DNA of 64,000 bases from Cylindrotheca closterium (GCA_933822405.4 CAKOGP040002214.1:46984-110983), one strand, 5' to 3'. Counted from the first letter of the stretch, positions 33,349-45,184 are shown. The notes: generated from the sequence alone by a model not told the origin. Numbers and translations: made by a program.

Positions 33349-35797
33349 TTAGCCTTCAAGATTATCCAATCCCATCTTGGCCTTGTAGGCTTCGTCACAC
33401 GCAATGTGACTTTCCATCTCAAATACGTAGCAGCAAGTATCAGGCTCGTCGGCGGATATCAACTTAGTTTCGGGACCACAAGTTACATATACCGTAGCGG
33501 ATCGCATTGGACCATTCCAGCACTTTTGACCATTTTCCCATTTCATCACACGGGTCCCATTTTCGTCGAGCTCCATGCCAGTCCATTTTCCAAGGCCAGT
33601 ACCGCCGCCTCCAGAGCCTTCCTTTTGCTTAGCTTCCTTGAATATACAAGTTTCATACGTGTACTTGCCAGCGTCAACGCTGAAACATTCATTGGCCATG
33701 GAATACAGTTCGCCACTGGGACCCATTCCATCACCATCTTTTCCTCCAATGTCCTTGTACAGATCTGTAATCAGACGCTCGATTCTCTTTTTGTTCGTGT
33801 TCAGGTCTCTTTTTGTCATCATATGCTTATCATAAGTATCCTTATCAGCCTTTAGTAGCAACAGTGGAGAGAAGAATGCCATCAATGGATCGGTCTCTTG
33901 TCGTGGAGATGGACTGAAATATCCATAAAGCCCATCCGAGACTGACTCTGGAATTTCATCCGAGGCTCCTTCTTCAGCACAAGTGCTTTCATCGACATCC
34001 ATGGTTGCTTGTTCCATACAGAGTGCTTCGACAGCGGTTACGATAAATGATGGTGGATATGAAATGCCCTTGCGGGTAATAGGGGCTGGAGGACAAGAGA
34101 TTGGTAATGCCGCAGCGCAGGTATCCGACGATGCTTCAGCTCCTTGTTCATATTCCGGCAGAACGGATTGCAACACTTCCCAAACATGAGTTGCCCCAAG
34201 GTTGCCGTGCAGCAAAGTTCCAATAGCAAGCGACTTGAGGCCATCCAGAGTGGTTGTCGAAGAAGACTTGGAAAAGAAGAGCTTTGCTGAAGCCCCCCAT
34301 CGGAAACCTTTTGTAATTTTCCTCTCTGTGGCTTCGAGCGTTTCCTTGATGGCATTATACGCTTCAGTATCAATGGTTGGGACTTCTTCTTCCTCGGCGA
34401 CGTCACTTTCACTTTCAGCTTCACCTTCCTCCTTGTTCAAATCGTCCCATTCTCCTATTTCCTTCGCTTTGGCTGCTTCTTCCTTCGCTTTGGCTGCTTC
34501 TTCCGCTGCATCGAGAACATTGTTGATTTTTTCTTCTAGAATCTTGGATCGAGTCAAGTACTTCACTCGCGATTCGGAGAACTTGGATCCCTTCAACTCG
34601 TCAATCACTTCTTGTTCCTTCTCGGAGACATCCCGTGATGCATAAATCTTTCTCTTCCTGTCTGAATACTTTGATGGCGATGGGGGCTCATAGCTTTCCT
34701 CTCCGTAGTCGTCTTCGTCATCGTGAGGATCGTAATGATCATCGTCGAATTCGCCGTCGTAATCATAGTCTCCATGGTATTCGTCAAGACGACGTCTATT
34801 AGACTCGTCCAATGTATACTTGACTGAATATGTTTCAATGGAGTTTTGGAGCAACATCTCAGCGATATCTTGGTCATCTGTTGAAAATTCCATTTCCACA
34901 TCATCAGCATAACTATCATCACTCCATGCAGAGCCAACAGTGTCCAGAGCAGACAATCGCAAAGCAACGCAAGTATCCGCATCTTCGTCCGACACTTCGC
35001 CTGCAAGTTGGCATGAGTGGATAATCAGCTTCTTCAATTCGTCTTCGCTCAGTGGATCCACTAAGTCCGCAAGGCTCTTGGCCATCAAGTTCGCTGCTGC
35101 TTTACGCTCCTTTGCATAGGCGTCTCGCAATTCATCAATGGACGCTTGTGCTTCGCTTTCTTCCTTGTCAATGGATGCGATCTCGGCTTCCTTCTCGACA
35201 GCCTCCTGCAATTTCTCTTGCCGCAGCTTTTTGAAATTATACAAATCGTGCTTCCGTTTGTTGTATCCCGATTTGAAATTCTTTTCCAACTTTTCTCGTG
35301 CCTCGCGTTCTTCCCGGAACAGTTCCTCACAGATATCCGGACAAAGACCCTCCGCTTCGTCTTCCCCGTCACAGCAGTCACAAATTCCGTCATTGATACG
35401 AGATAGCGGTAGTATAACCTTTGTCTGTTTGGAGCATTGAAAGCCCGGCGAAGCGGGGCTAAACAGGGGCAGTCAAGGAAAAAGTAGGCAATGAGAACGA
35501 GGATATAAAATGAAAAAGTGCCGACTTTGGGTCTAGACGATGGTTTCTTCTTACTCACCTGCTTGCAGCATCCACGACGACTCCATCAGTCTTCAATCCA
35601 GGCCATGATGTCGAACCTGAGCAAGCCTCTGTATTTGGTTCGTCTTTACCATCAAATGGACAATCGCAGTACCCATCATTGATCCAAGACTCTGGAATGA
35701 CTGCCTCTTTGCCATCGAGTCCAGTGGCACATTTCAATTCGCTGGCTGACGAAACGGAGAATACAAGACCAAGACAGAGGAGATGGAAGTGCACCAT
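33349..35797 (-). CDS. PRKCSH: Glucosidase II beta subunit
   Basis: Spliced model 35559-35797 then 33349-35458, intron 35459-35558 (100 bp), 782 aa. Start ATG 35797 opens a signal peptide (MVHFHLLCLGLVFSVSSA). Two LDL-receptor-A-like Ca2+ modules follow (INDGYCDCPFDGKDEPNTEA and RINDGICDCCDGEDE), then a long charged coiled coil, an acidic region and a C-terminal mannose-6-phosphate-receptor-homology domain (GKYTYETCIFKEAKQK ... GKWTGMELDENGTRVMKWEN, GPMRSATVYVTCG). Role: the beta subunit retains the catalytic alpha subunit in the ER and presents glucosylated N-glycans for trimming in the calnexin cycle. The C-terminus lacks a clear HDEL signal; I see DNLEG. No catalytic residues are expected. 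Confidence 0.95.
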
Positions 35798-35999
35798 ATT
35801 CAACTGACTCTATGCCCGAACTCGCTAGGTTTCAATACAACTATTGATTTGGCTCTATTTGAACCTCTTGGTTATTTGGACGGGTAAAATAACACAGCGT
35901 CGTTCGTTTTCAAAATGACATCATATAAAAAAAGGGACGTCTGTCCGCTACGCACAAACATCTTTGGAATTCTACGCAGTGCGTGGTCTATTACTCTGA

Positions 36000-37349
36000 T
36001 TATTGGTTTGGATCGGGTTGTGGCGTGTTACCAGCTGTGCAAAAGGTCAAGAAGGCAGTATGCCCTCTCATCATCGCAAAAGGTCGGGTTACTAGAAGCT
36101 TCTTTCGTTTGGACCCAGCGGTTGCATTGTCACTGGAAGCTTGGTCGGTGGCTGCTGGTTGGCCTTTCGTCACCTCCTCCTCCTGCTCTTGTTTTTCTGC
36201 TTCCGCATCGGTTGCAGTCTTTGTCCCTGTGTTTGATTTGCCTGTAGGGCCAAGATGAGTGGGTAGTCTCGGGCGCTTTTCTCTGGGTGGAGGGTCGTAC
36301 TCCACTTCGTCTACATAATGTTCCTTCAAACGGAATTCCATAGTCTTGATGCTGTGAAAGCCGCATTTCTTCAATTCTTCAATGGTTCTTTGCGCTTGTT
36401 CCACACAAGGACTATACGAAGCCAGCCGAGCATTTGGTTTCAGTATGTGCCCGCAGTGCGGCACTGCTGCCCAAGGTTCTGGCAAGTCTAGAACGATGGC
36501 ATCCACAGATGCTTGTGGACGGTCGAAACCCCCAGGACCGTGCTTACCACATACATCCTTATGAAGCACCTCAACTAAATGACCCACTCTATTTTTTGCA
36601 AACTCTTGTCTCGCTGTTTCGGCACGCATGCCATTGAATTCGTAAGTATACAGTTTGCCATGGGGTGCAATCGTTCTCATGATACAGTGGGACAGGGCAC
36701 CAGATCCAGTTCCCGATTCGCAAACCACCATGTTCGGTCTCAGATTCAGATAAAAGACAATCATACTTGCATCAAGTTCATGAACAATCTGGGTTCGATG
36801 TTTCAAAGAGCGAGCCCACAACTCTGGAGTAGGTTTGAGCAAAAATACAAACCCATATCCTTGATTGTTCCGTGATCGAATCTTGGAGCCATAAGGTTTT
36901 CCAATGAAATCGTCTACATGCAGCAACGAGAAGAAGAAGACAAAGTAGTTACGCGAATGAGTCAGTCATCTGAATCATATTTGCAGTAATTTTCAGAAAT
37001 TTTTTCTCCTCCCATTTTACAACATACCATGATGAAAATGTCCATTGCGATTGTTGAATATCTCCCCACTTTTGGCGTAGCAAAAGTCTAGATTATCAAA
37101 ACTTTCAAAAATGACGACCAATGCATTCTCCTCTATTTTCTCAGATTGTGGAATTACTCGCTCTGGGTATTGTGATGAATCTGTATTGTTGTTGCCAAAC
37201 ACATTCGATGCAGCTTGATTGGCAGCTTCCACCAACATGTCGTCTAGTTTTGGTGGATCATCATTCTCGCTAGGCTTTACTAGAATGTGACGGATCTTGG
37301 ATTTTGTAGTGACCGACTCGGATTCTATCAGTGGTTGCGCAAAGTCCAT
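36000..37349 (-). CDS. TRMT61A: tRNA (adenine-58-N1)-methyltransferase catalytic subunit
   Basis: Spliced model 37028-37349 then 36000-36913, intron 36914-37027 (114 bp), 411 aa. The junction restores HHDDFIGKPYGSK, matching the Trm61 family entry to the Rossmann domain. SAM-binding motif ESGTGSGALSH and the catalytic-pocket motif DLPEPW are clear, and the late strand SYSPCVEQAQRTIEEL matches the family. Start ATG 37349 (MDFAQPL) is preferred; the frame extends upstream with further Met codons but without conservation. An insertion of about 60 charged residues near the C-terminus is low complexity. Role: makes m1A58 in the T-loop of tRNA with a Trm6 partner, not seen in this window. Confidence 0.94.
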
Positions 37350-37680
37350 GGTTGATTTTATGGACTGAGGTGGTATGTGGGTGGGGGTTGTATGGTACCA
37401 GGTACCTTTGTTATGTTTTTTTTTGGTGATGGGTTTGGAGGATATATCGTTGGAGAGAAACTTCTGAAGTCCAGCGGACGCCGTACATACGCTTATTTTA
37501 CCCCGTGACTGTTGAAACACGATCATCAATGAACAGCAGGTACCTCGAACCAGTACAGTACTACCGGTAGGTACTGTAGTCTTTTTGTCCAGTCGTATGA
37601 TGCCTAGGCATCGACGCTTTCACAGTCAATAGTAGCGTTGTGTTGTGTGTGTGACAGTTACATCGCGAAAGGTCTAGTAA
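37350..37680. promoter_or_regulatory. Upstream region of the methyltransferase
   Basis: Contains GGTACC-rich words (about 37396-37407) and a TACCGGTA palindrome at 37562-37569. The promoter role is inferred from position. Confidence 0.35.
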
Positions 37681-38064
37681 ATGAATAAACCTGCTGCTGC
37701 TGCTACGTTGAAAAGACCAAGAATTTCCAACGGCAATGGATTTTGGAATTGCGATGCGATACCCTTCAATTCCGAGCAGTACTTGAGAACTTCGTCTGGA
37801 AACTTTTTTCCTAGCTTAGGTGGAAGGGCCACAGACTTGTGCTCGTCGCGATTGCATAGGACCCCCAGCCGCCACCAAAGGTTTCGATGTGGACGAAGAA
37901 GGGAAAGGAGAATAACAATACTGGATTATTTATCTGATAACCGTCGTAGCTATTATAGAGTAGTATTTCGTACGCGAGACACATTCTTCGATAGATCGAT
38001 TCTAGGAAATGCTAAAACCAAGCCAATAATCTACCCTATTGATGTACATATAGCTCCTCACTGA
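37681..38064 (+). CDS. Hypothetical 127-aa reading frame
   Basis: An ATG-started frame in the gap between two minus-strand genes. No domain recognised; Arg/Ser-rich with a basic stretch (SRHQRFRCGRRRERRITILD). No signal peptide. It could be a real small gene or an open frame by chance; the ATG follows a spacer with a TACCGGTA element. I would not rely on it. Confidence 0.22.
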   Translation: MNKPAAAATLKRPRISNGNGFWNCDAIPFNSEQYLRTSSGNFFPSLGGRATDLCSSRLHRTPSRHQRFRCGRRRERRITILDYLSDNRRSYYRVVFRTRDTFFDRSILGNAKTKPIIYPIDVHIAPH

Positions 38065-38106
38065 TATCGAAGGTGGTTTATGGTTTGTTTCATCAATATG
38101 AATTGT

Positions 38107-40239
38107 CTAGTCAATGATAATTGAAAGCAGGATGCAAGCTTCAACCAACACAGTCAGCATCATCGCGAAAGAAAGCCCAGGTAAAGCAGACGAGGAATCG
38201 TTCAACTCTGCAGTAGTGGAGGATATCGATAACTTCCGAGTACAGGATGCTGGATTGTCCAAACACTCAAAAGTTCTTCGGCAATCCGCATTGTAGCCTG
38301 GATATAGGCCTACGACAAAACTAGGCACAGTTTCGCACTGGTCGAACATGTTTTCAATCACAGTGACGCAATTCTCTGTACACTCTTCAGAGCACAATTC
38401 ACGAAACCCAACGCTTTGAATTTCGGTCCAGGCTCCACAACCATTCGATCTCTGGATTGCTTTCGAAAAGGCAACTTCTTGACAAGTAGGATTGCCAAAC
38501 TTGCTATCGAGGAAGTATTCCGGTGCAATGTATCCGTCTGGTTGTAGACAAGCTCTTTCCAGAGCATTAAGGACATTCAAGCACAATGGATCGCATGTCG
38601 CAACGGAATCACCAGTGCTAACAGGGAAAGAGCTTGGACGAATGCAGTAGTCTGTTAGGCTAGAATCATCCAATCCTCCGGAGCAACCGGGGACAGCGAC
38701 ATTGCTATCGCGTTGAAAGCATACCAGTCCGGGTTCACAGTTGGAATCGTCGTCGCAATCTAAAGTTCATTGTATCATGGGTAAGGCTTTTGAACGACAC
38801 GAAAGCTCAGTGAATGTAATTCTTACCTCCTTGGCATAGCCCAAGCGGAAATGAGGATGCTGGAATTCCATTGTTCCCCACCACATTCAATGGAACAGCA
38901 GGGGAAGAGCTTGGACGAATGCAGTAGTCGCTCAGGCTTGCATCATCCAATCCTCCGGAGCAACCGGGGACAGCGACATTGCTATCGCGTTGAAAGCATA
39001 CTAGCCCGGGTTCACAGTTGGAATCGTCGTCGCAATCTAAAGTTCATTGTATCATGGGTAAGGGTTTTGAACAACACGAAAGCTCAGTGGATGCAATTCT
39101 TACCTCCTTGGCATAGCCCAAGCGGAAATGCGGATGCTGGAATTCCATTGTTCCCCACCAAATTCAATGGAACAGCAGGGGAAGAGCTTGGACGAATGCA
39201 GTAGTCGCTCAGGCTTGCATCATCCAATCCGCCGGAGCAACCGGGGACAGCGACATTACTATCGCGTTGAAAGCAGATCAATCCGTGTTCACAGTCGGAA
39301 TCGTCGTCGCAATCTAAAGTTCATTGTACTATGGGTAAGGGTTTCGAACCAAAGCAAAATGAGCCAATTAATGTCACTCTTACCTCCTTGACATAGACCC
39401 AGAGGAAATGCAGATTGTGGAAGCCCATTGTTCCCCACTACGGTCAATGAAAGAGTCTCGGCAGTACACAGGTACTGCGATGCTTTACCGTAGAACTCGA
39501 CCATTTCTGCACAGTTGTAGCTCCCTAGATTATCAATCTCTCTCGTTATGTCGTTTGCAATGAAGGCAGCTTGACAGTCGGCGTTGTACAATGGAACCAA
39601 GTTTTCTACGACAAAACCAGGCAGAGTATCGCACTGATCAAACATGTTATCAATCACAGCCACGCAGCTGCTCGTGCACTGATCAGTGCACAAATTGCCA
39701 AATCCAACGCTTTGAATTTCTGCCCAGTCCCCACAACCTCTTGATCTTTCGATTGCTTTGTCGAAGGCAATTTGTTTACAAGCAGGATGCCCAAATTGTG
39801 TATCGAGGAAGTATTCTGGTGGAATGTATCCATCTGGTTCCAGACAAGCACTTTCAAGAGCATTCAGGATATCCACACATGGTTGTCTACATTCTGAAGT
39901 GGATCCATCATCGGGACAGAGATATGAGTAGGCACCGTAAACGTCATCGGTCACGGTTTGGCAGACGTTGAAGTCATCGCACTTGATTGTTTCAACGAGT
40001 AAACTGAAATCAAAGACCTGATTATCACAGGCAGTGAGAAGCTCTTGTAACTTTTCTCGACATCCTAAAGGACACGAGGATGTACCGTCTGGTGCGGTGC
40101 AAGCCTCGGACAAAATAGAGGAGCTGCCATTTGTTGTTAGCTCATTCAATTTATCATCACATGCATTCCCTGTTACAACTGTCAAGTTGAAGAAAGCAAC
40201 AATGAGACAACAAATCCAAGATTGCGCATTCATGTTCAT
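38107..40239 (-). CDS. Secreted Cys-rich surface protein with duplicated exons
   Basis: Four-exon model 39384-40239, 39104-39313, 38827-39036, 38107-38759 (introns 70, 67, 67 bp), 642 aa. Signal peptide from ATG 40239 (SWICCLIVAFFNLTVVTG). Two homologous Cys-rich domains of about 110 aa (CVDILNALESACLEPDGYI and CLNVLNALERACLQPDGYIA starts) flank three copies of a 70-aa module with the signature GDCDDDSNCE, GL[VI]CFQRD, VPGCSGGLDD and DYCIRPSS. Modules 1 and 2 are separate 210-bp exons and module 3 opens the last exon. The C-terminus is hydrophobic (LSFAMMLTVLVEACILL), suggesting a GPI-anchor signal or a membrane anchor. Family knowledge: DCD/CFQRD-type modules occur in algal and some bacterial or phage surface proteins. 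Adhesion is a guess. Confidence 0.85.
38827..39380. repeat. 277-bp exon-plus-intron tandem duplication
   Basis: The exons at 39104-39313 and 38827-39036 plus their adjoining introns read nearly identically at an offset of 277 bp; substitutions are few. The next exon (from 38759) begins with the same sequence for about 130 bp, so a third partial unit follows. Confidence 0.9.
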
Positions 40240-42384
40240 GATCACAAGATCGAGAAATCGATTTGTTTTATGTATATGTTGAATGAAGAAAGGATGGTTT
40301 GCATTTTACTCGGGATCCATTATAACCGCAATGATTTATATATTGAGATTGCGAGATGCGCGCTCATGATTGATTGATTCATTCATGCACTGAATGAATC
40401 ATATTATGCGCACGACCCAATAAGTGTTTTCATCCAGTACCAAATGCCCTGTACAACATCTGTTCCTTCGTTTAAAAAATTTGTGCACCGTTATTTTTTA
40501 ATATGTGTACCTAGAAAAATCTTGAGCAGAAGCTCCCACATTTTACGTGTACACATTACTCGTTTCTTTTGAAACAAACAAAAAGTCTGAGACTTTGTCC
40601 TTGCTGACACGTGGTCGTCTTGCCTTGCTGACACGTGGTCGTCTTGTATTCTACTGTAGTATTTCAGATTCAACGTATATATTATGTTATTCCTTATTTA
40701 GGTAGTAGCTCGCAAAGATGCTACTGTACATTACTACTCACTCGCGATATCAAATCAGGAGTATTGAATCAGCCCACAAAAGTACAACCCTCCTGTGCTA
40801 GCTAGAAAAAATAGTTGCATGCGTACCGGTAATAATATTCAGGAGGTTCAAATACCATAGGCCGAAATCGTGTTCTAATCCGGATGGAAACAGTACTCGA
40901 TCATGGAATTTACCGACCGGTAGCGGCCATTACCTTGTGGAAGATTTATTATATATCTATGCCACGAACAAAACTTGTGACATGGGTTCTTCTATGTATT
41001 CCATTATAGTGATGAATATCTTCTTAGCTTTACGATTTACTTACATCGTTCACGCTTGATCTTCCTCGTTGGCAATCATCGGAAAACCCATCTTGATTCT
41101 TTGGATTTCGTCATGGGAAAGACTTATTGGTATCTTTCCATTCGTTCATGCTTGAATTTTCCAGGCAAGTCTGGCTCCCAGATTTGGTGGGTACTCTTAC
41201 AGTATGTTTGCCAAAGAGTGAGGTGATACGTAATGTGGACGAGGCTTTGCAGCAATTGTTGATCGCGTCATGTGCAAAGTGAGTGATGTTGCGGCAGTTT
41301 GAAATACCACAGCTAGGAGTGCATTTTTCCTTTTTCATGAAGATACGAAAATCAGTTTTGTTGAAGCCGCTTTGATTTCTGTGGCAGTCTGTCAAGTTGT
41401 TGTTGTTGGGACTGGTGGAAACTCGTTTGGTGCCAAATATTGTGATCATTCGAGCTGGACGACAGCTGCCCCCACCATCCGAGTTCTGGTCCAACTGCCA
41501 TCCAGTCTACCGATGTATCGTCCGAGCCTCGTACGGGCGCCGCTACTTGTTGTTGATGAGCCCAAATTTGATCTTCCCCCATCATTTCCTCCAATTGCTA
41601 GTCTTACTATTATTCTTGAGCTGACAAGAACATCCCCCCAGACCAAACAACAAAAAGGAGCATCCACGAAGGCTTTTTTGGCGACCGACAATCCAACGTT
41701 GATCTCTCAAATTAATCTATGGATTGAAAATGCATCCTTACAACAATGGGCTGTGCTGTCGATAAGAAACTCCCTTTTTCAATTTCACCCACGGTGCTTC
41801 GTTTCGTTTCGTTTCGATTCATGATTCATTCATTGATTCATTCATTCCGTAAATGGATCATGCATGGCCTTCCACCTTCTCTTTTTTATGTCTTCTTTCA
41901 TCGTCAAAATCATATTTGTAGGTAATAGCAATGCAATACTGTAGAAAATTGTGTCGTTGGGAATGAATCAAATGCGCCATGCATACCAGTACAACAAATT
42001 GAAAATGGCGGGCCACTTGTGGATCGCAATGGATTGAGATTTGGCGATTGACACTTTTTGATACGAGTTTTTCTGATTTCATTGCGAGGTTTTCAGAGTT
42101 CGCAATGAGGTTCTGTGTGCACGCGCGTCGTTGGATACACGTGTACACGTGTTCCGTCTCTGGCCAGCACCTGGTTGTAATTCACCATCTGAAGTTCGGC
42201 GGAAGGAACTTCCGCCCATATCTTCCTCCCTCCGTTGTGAAGTTTGTAATTTTTGGTTGCAAAAAATACAACTACAACTTACCACGAAGTCACTCTAGGA
42301 CCAAAACTACCAGTACATTTTGTTAGAGTCACATAAGATCTGTCTTTTGTTGACACCTCAGCACAAAGAGCAATCAAATATAAT
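40240..42384. other. Gene-poor stretch of 2.1 kb
   Basis: Upstream region of the Cys-rich gene and of the first transporter copy. It holds a 24-bp tandem duplication with CACGTG boxes (40599-40646), TACCGGTA at 40824-40831, and repeated TGAATGAATC/GATTCATTCA words near 40365-40400 and 41815-41850. Minus-strand frames at 41111-41594 are open but unsupported. Confidence 0.5.
40599..40646. repeat. 24-bp direct repeat with G-box motifs
   Basis: Two adjacent copies of CCTTGCTGACACGTGG... with identical sequence; each contains a CACGTG palindrome (40608-40613 and 40632-40637), the core bound by bZIP and bHLH factors. Confidence 0.85.
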
Positions 42385-44073
42385 ATGAGTTCAACAAGTC
42401 AAGAACAATCTCCTTTGATGGAGTCATCGTCTTCCAAGTCTTATGGTCTCCCATATTTTCAACAGTCCTCCAAAACAAGTGCTTCGCATCATGCGACAAG
42501 CCTTACGCTTCCCACAACATGCTCAACGACGGAGGGAGATGCTTGTTCCAAGGCATCCACTGACTCGCTACTGTCACATGATACGGAAAGTCTAGAGGTC
42601 CTAAAGGAACCTGCCCCCACGAAACGAAAGCAGAAGACCTTGTGGGAATCTGTGGACAAAACGGCATTCCAGTTTGCTCTTCGAATGGGGATTCTTCTTT
42701 GGTTCTCGTCGCTTTTTGTCCTAATCCGAACCGACGATTACCATTTCCCAGATGGAATGTGGGTTCTGGTGACAGTCCTCTTTGTGTCATGGTTCCCACA
42801 ACTAGATGCAGCCTCTGTGATTGAAAAGATAATACAGCGTCTACTCGGAACATTTATTGGAGCATTTTTGGGTCTGGCCTGTGGCTTTGCGTCGTTGCTG
42901 TTCACCGACCGCCACTTTACCCAGTCCATTTTCCTGGGTACCTGCGTGTTCATTTTCAACTTTTTGATCATTTTCGTTGCAGGGCAGTTCAAGGTTGGAA
43001 GGGTCAAGGTGATCAAGCGGTTTGCCTATGCCACAATTCTATGTTCCTTGACATTTTGCATTTGCATCATGCCATTCTCCATGGACGAGGACCCCAAGTG
43101 GGCAAGAGCAATGTATCGTGTCCTGAATGTGGTAGTCGGCTGTTTCGTCGGGGCGATTGGGTCCATCCTGATTGTTCCAAAGTCTACGACAGATGTACTC
43201 TATTCCAAGGCGTCTAGACAGGTATCCATGGCGGGCGAAGCTGCAGAAGCTGTCATGAATGTATCTGCTGATTATTTTTCTGGACGTATTCAGGTCAACC
43301 GTCTAGCGGATGAACTGCTGAACGCACCCCTTGAGAGCGAGCTCCGATGGAGACTATCCAGCACATCTAGTCTTGGTAGCAGCTCGAGGAATGCTGACAA
43401 CCCGGGGGCAACGGACGTTGCACTCAAAAAGTACGAAGACGCTATTGCTGACTGGCGATTGAGCAAAATGTTGTTTCCATTGGTCAAGTATGATCCATTT
43501 CGGCTCAAGATTGCCAAAGATGAAGTTGTAAGCGATGCCTTCCAAACGGAAATCGCTCGGACCCTTGCCCGCTGTCTTCGAATTCAAACTACCATTGTGG
43601 TTTTGGATGGTATGGTTCGAAGTGATGCTGACTACGAGTTCACCGCTCCCCAGCTCGAGTCATTTTCTCAGATTGGTGGTCTGGTGCGAAAAATGCTGAC
43701 AGTGCCGTTGGATCGCGATTCCAGCAATGCAGCCGCCAATATTTTATTTGTCAAGCTCGAGGAGACACGAGAAGCCATTCATAAAATGTCGCATGCTGTC
43801 GCAACTGTAGCAGAAGGCGACGATCTATCAGATTCCGGGAGAGAAGGCTTGAAAGAATTTCAATACAAATTGCTCTCCAAAGACTCTTCTTTCTTTGAAA
43901 CCATGCATACCGATGCAGGCGACGAGATGGGGAGAGGTATTCCATTGAATGCTACGGGCAAGCACGACAATACGCTCTTCTTTCTACAGCTAGTAGAACA
44001 CATGATATTGCGATCCCTCCGCCTCTATCAGGCATGGACGCACGTGGAGACGCTCAAAAGGAAAGAAGACTAA
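42385..44073 (+). CDS. FUSC/ALMT-like membrane transporter, copy 1
   Basis: A 562-aa protein with start ATG at 42385 (MSSTSQEQSPL). A polar Ser-rich N-terminus of about 90 aa precedes six hydrophobic helices between about 93 and 270 (e.g. ALRMGILLWFSSLFVLI; MWVLVTVLFVSWFPQ; LLGTFIGAFLGLACGFASL; RVLNVVVGCFVGAIGSIL), then a soluble helical C-terminal half. This layout matches the FUSC/aromatic-acid exporter and plant ALMT anion-channel superfamily. Predicted site: plasma or vacuolar membrane; substrate unknown, perhaps an organic anion. This is the only copy with its own 5' end and native upstream region; the other two are truncated by the tandem triplication. Its stop faces the kinase gene remnant tail to tail, 141 bp apart. 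Confidence 0.85.
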   Translation: MSSTSQEQSPLMESSSSKSYGLPYFQQSSKTSASHHATSLTLPTTCSTTEGDACSKASTDSLLSHDTESLEVLKEPAPTKRKQKTLWESVDKTAFQFALRMGILLWFSSLFVLIRTDDYHFPDGMWVLVTVLFVSWFPQLDAASVIEKIIQRLLGTFIGAFLGLACGFASLLFTDRHFTQSIFLGTCVFIFNFLIIFVAGQFKVGRVKVIKRFAYATILCSLTFCICIMPFSMDEDPKWARAMYRVLNVVVGCFVGAIGSILIVPKSTTDVLYSKASRQVSMAGEAAEAVMNVSADYFSGRIQVNRLADELLNAPLESELRWRLSSTSSLGSSSRNADNPGATDVALKKYEDAIADWRLSKMLFPLVKYDPFRLKIAKDEVVSDAFQTEIARTLARCLRIQTTIVVLDGMVRSDADYEFTAPQLESFSQIGGLVRKMLTVPLDRDSSNAAANILFVKLEETREAIHKMSHAVATVAEGDDLSDSGREGLKEFQYKLLSKDSSFFETMHTDAGDEMGRGIPLNATGKHDNTLFFLQLVEHMILRSLRLYQAWTHVETLKRKED

Positions 44074-45167
44074 AACGCTAATTGATTCTATCGAAACTGA
44101 GTAAATTAGAAGCTATATACATTTCATATATCCATTCCATTCAAATTCTAGATATATGCCGGTAGTAACTCTCAAGTCCGAACCAAGAAAGCCTGGCTTT
44201 AGCAATAACCGCAATCAGACGCAGTAAAAGAGGGCTTCGAACTCTTCAACGGTTATTGATCCTCCCCCGTTGACATCGATTGCTTCAAAGAGCGCCACAA
44301 TTTCTTCGTGCGGTTTGTGCGGGTACATCCTTTTCATGAGTTTCTCGACATCTGAAAAAACGAGATCGGGACCTGGGCTGTATTTGATGCTGTTAAAGAG
44401 ATGTCGGAAGCCGTCCACCGTGCGTGGAAAGTGATCATTCGAGTACAAAGTTAGCGCTCTTTGAAAGTCTTGCTGGTAGCAAAGGGTTTGTAGCAAATTC
44501 CTCAGAGTGTTGCAAGACCCATTAACTTCTTTAAAATCTTCTGGTCCAACCTCCACCACGCTGCATTCCTTCGAGATACATCGAGCGGAAATTGCACGAG
44601 GGGCGTCCGAAAGGAGGGAGTGACCACCGATATAATGTCTCCTTGGTGGTTTCTTGTGAGAGACAAGCGGCCAGTGGACCGTGAAATTTCGCCATCTATC
44701 ACAATATAGAGGGCTTTGTCTTTCCCGCCTTGCTTGAAGAGAACATCTCCCTTCCTTAGCTTCTTTGTATGCAGGTGTCCAGCCTGCCGCAACATCATTC
44801 GGATTCTTGACATCTCACGTGCTTTGTTTTCTCGGTACATGTTCATTCGAACATTTGTATCCGTTGTAATGAGGAACTTTTCAAAGTACTCGCGCGGGAT
44901 TGTCACACCTTCGACTGGAGTCAGGCACGTCACTGTTCCGACTCTCGGTTTGTTGTTCACAAGAGCCATTTCCCCAACGAAATTACCTTCTTGCAACGTA
45001 GTGTGGAAACCGTCTTTGTTGGCAACAGAAACCACGCCTTTTTTAATAAAGAACATGTCATTACCCATGTCACCTTCTTTATAGATCACATCGCCTTTCT
45101 TGAAGGACTTCCTGTTCCTTTCGTTTTCGGCCAAAAGGTTGGAGAAACCACTAAAGATCTTCCGGGA
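42401..45167. repeat. Tandem unit 1 of three, 2,767 bp
   Basis: First of three head-to-tail copies with exact 2,767-bp spacing of all landmark sequences and proteins. It starts within codon 6 of the transporter gene and ends within the kinase gene at the base matching 50701. Confidence 0.92.
44215..45167 (-). pseudogene. Kinase 3' remnant in unit 1
   Basis: Encodes the second cyclic-nucleotide-binding domain, part of the third and the EF-hand tail of the kinase at 49749-52526, but lacks the kinase domain and first CNBD. At the junction the frame continues by chance into antisense of transporter copy 2, so an ATG at 45221 would begin a chimeric protein with 18 extra residues. It carries the same 2-bp frameshift as the parental gene. 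Probably not functional; an orphan CNBD product is conceivable. Confidence 0.85.
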
Positions 45168-45184
45168 AAGAACAATCTCCTTTG

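Noticed and set aside
33214..33855. 213-aa plus-strand frame opposite glucosidase II beta
   Set aside because: It is antisense to a secure gene, has no domain, and its start is not ATG-supported by context; a shadow of the coding frame.
40840..40865. GGTTCAAATACC, like a tRNA B-box
   Set aside because: No matching A-box or cloverleaf stems at the required distance upstream.
41111..41594. Minus-strand frames with a Cys cluster (KCTPSCGISNCRN) resembling the end of a tesmin/TSO1 CXC domain
   Set aside because: Only a few residues fit, the central Cys is missing and the frame breaks upstream; not enough to call a gene or pseudogene.
42503..42853. 116-aa minus-strand frame repeated in all three transporter copies
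   Set aside because: Repeats only because the DNA unit is triplicated; antisense to the transporter with no domain.
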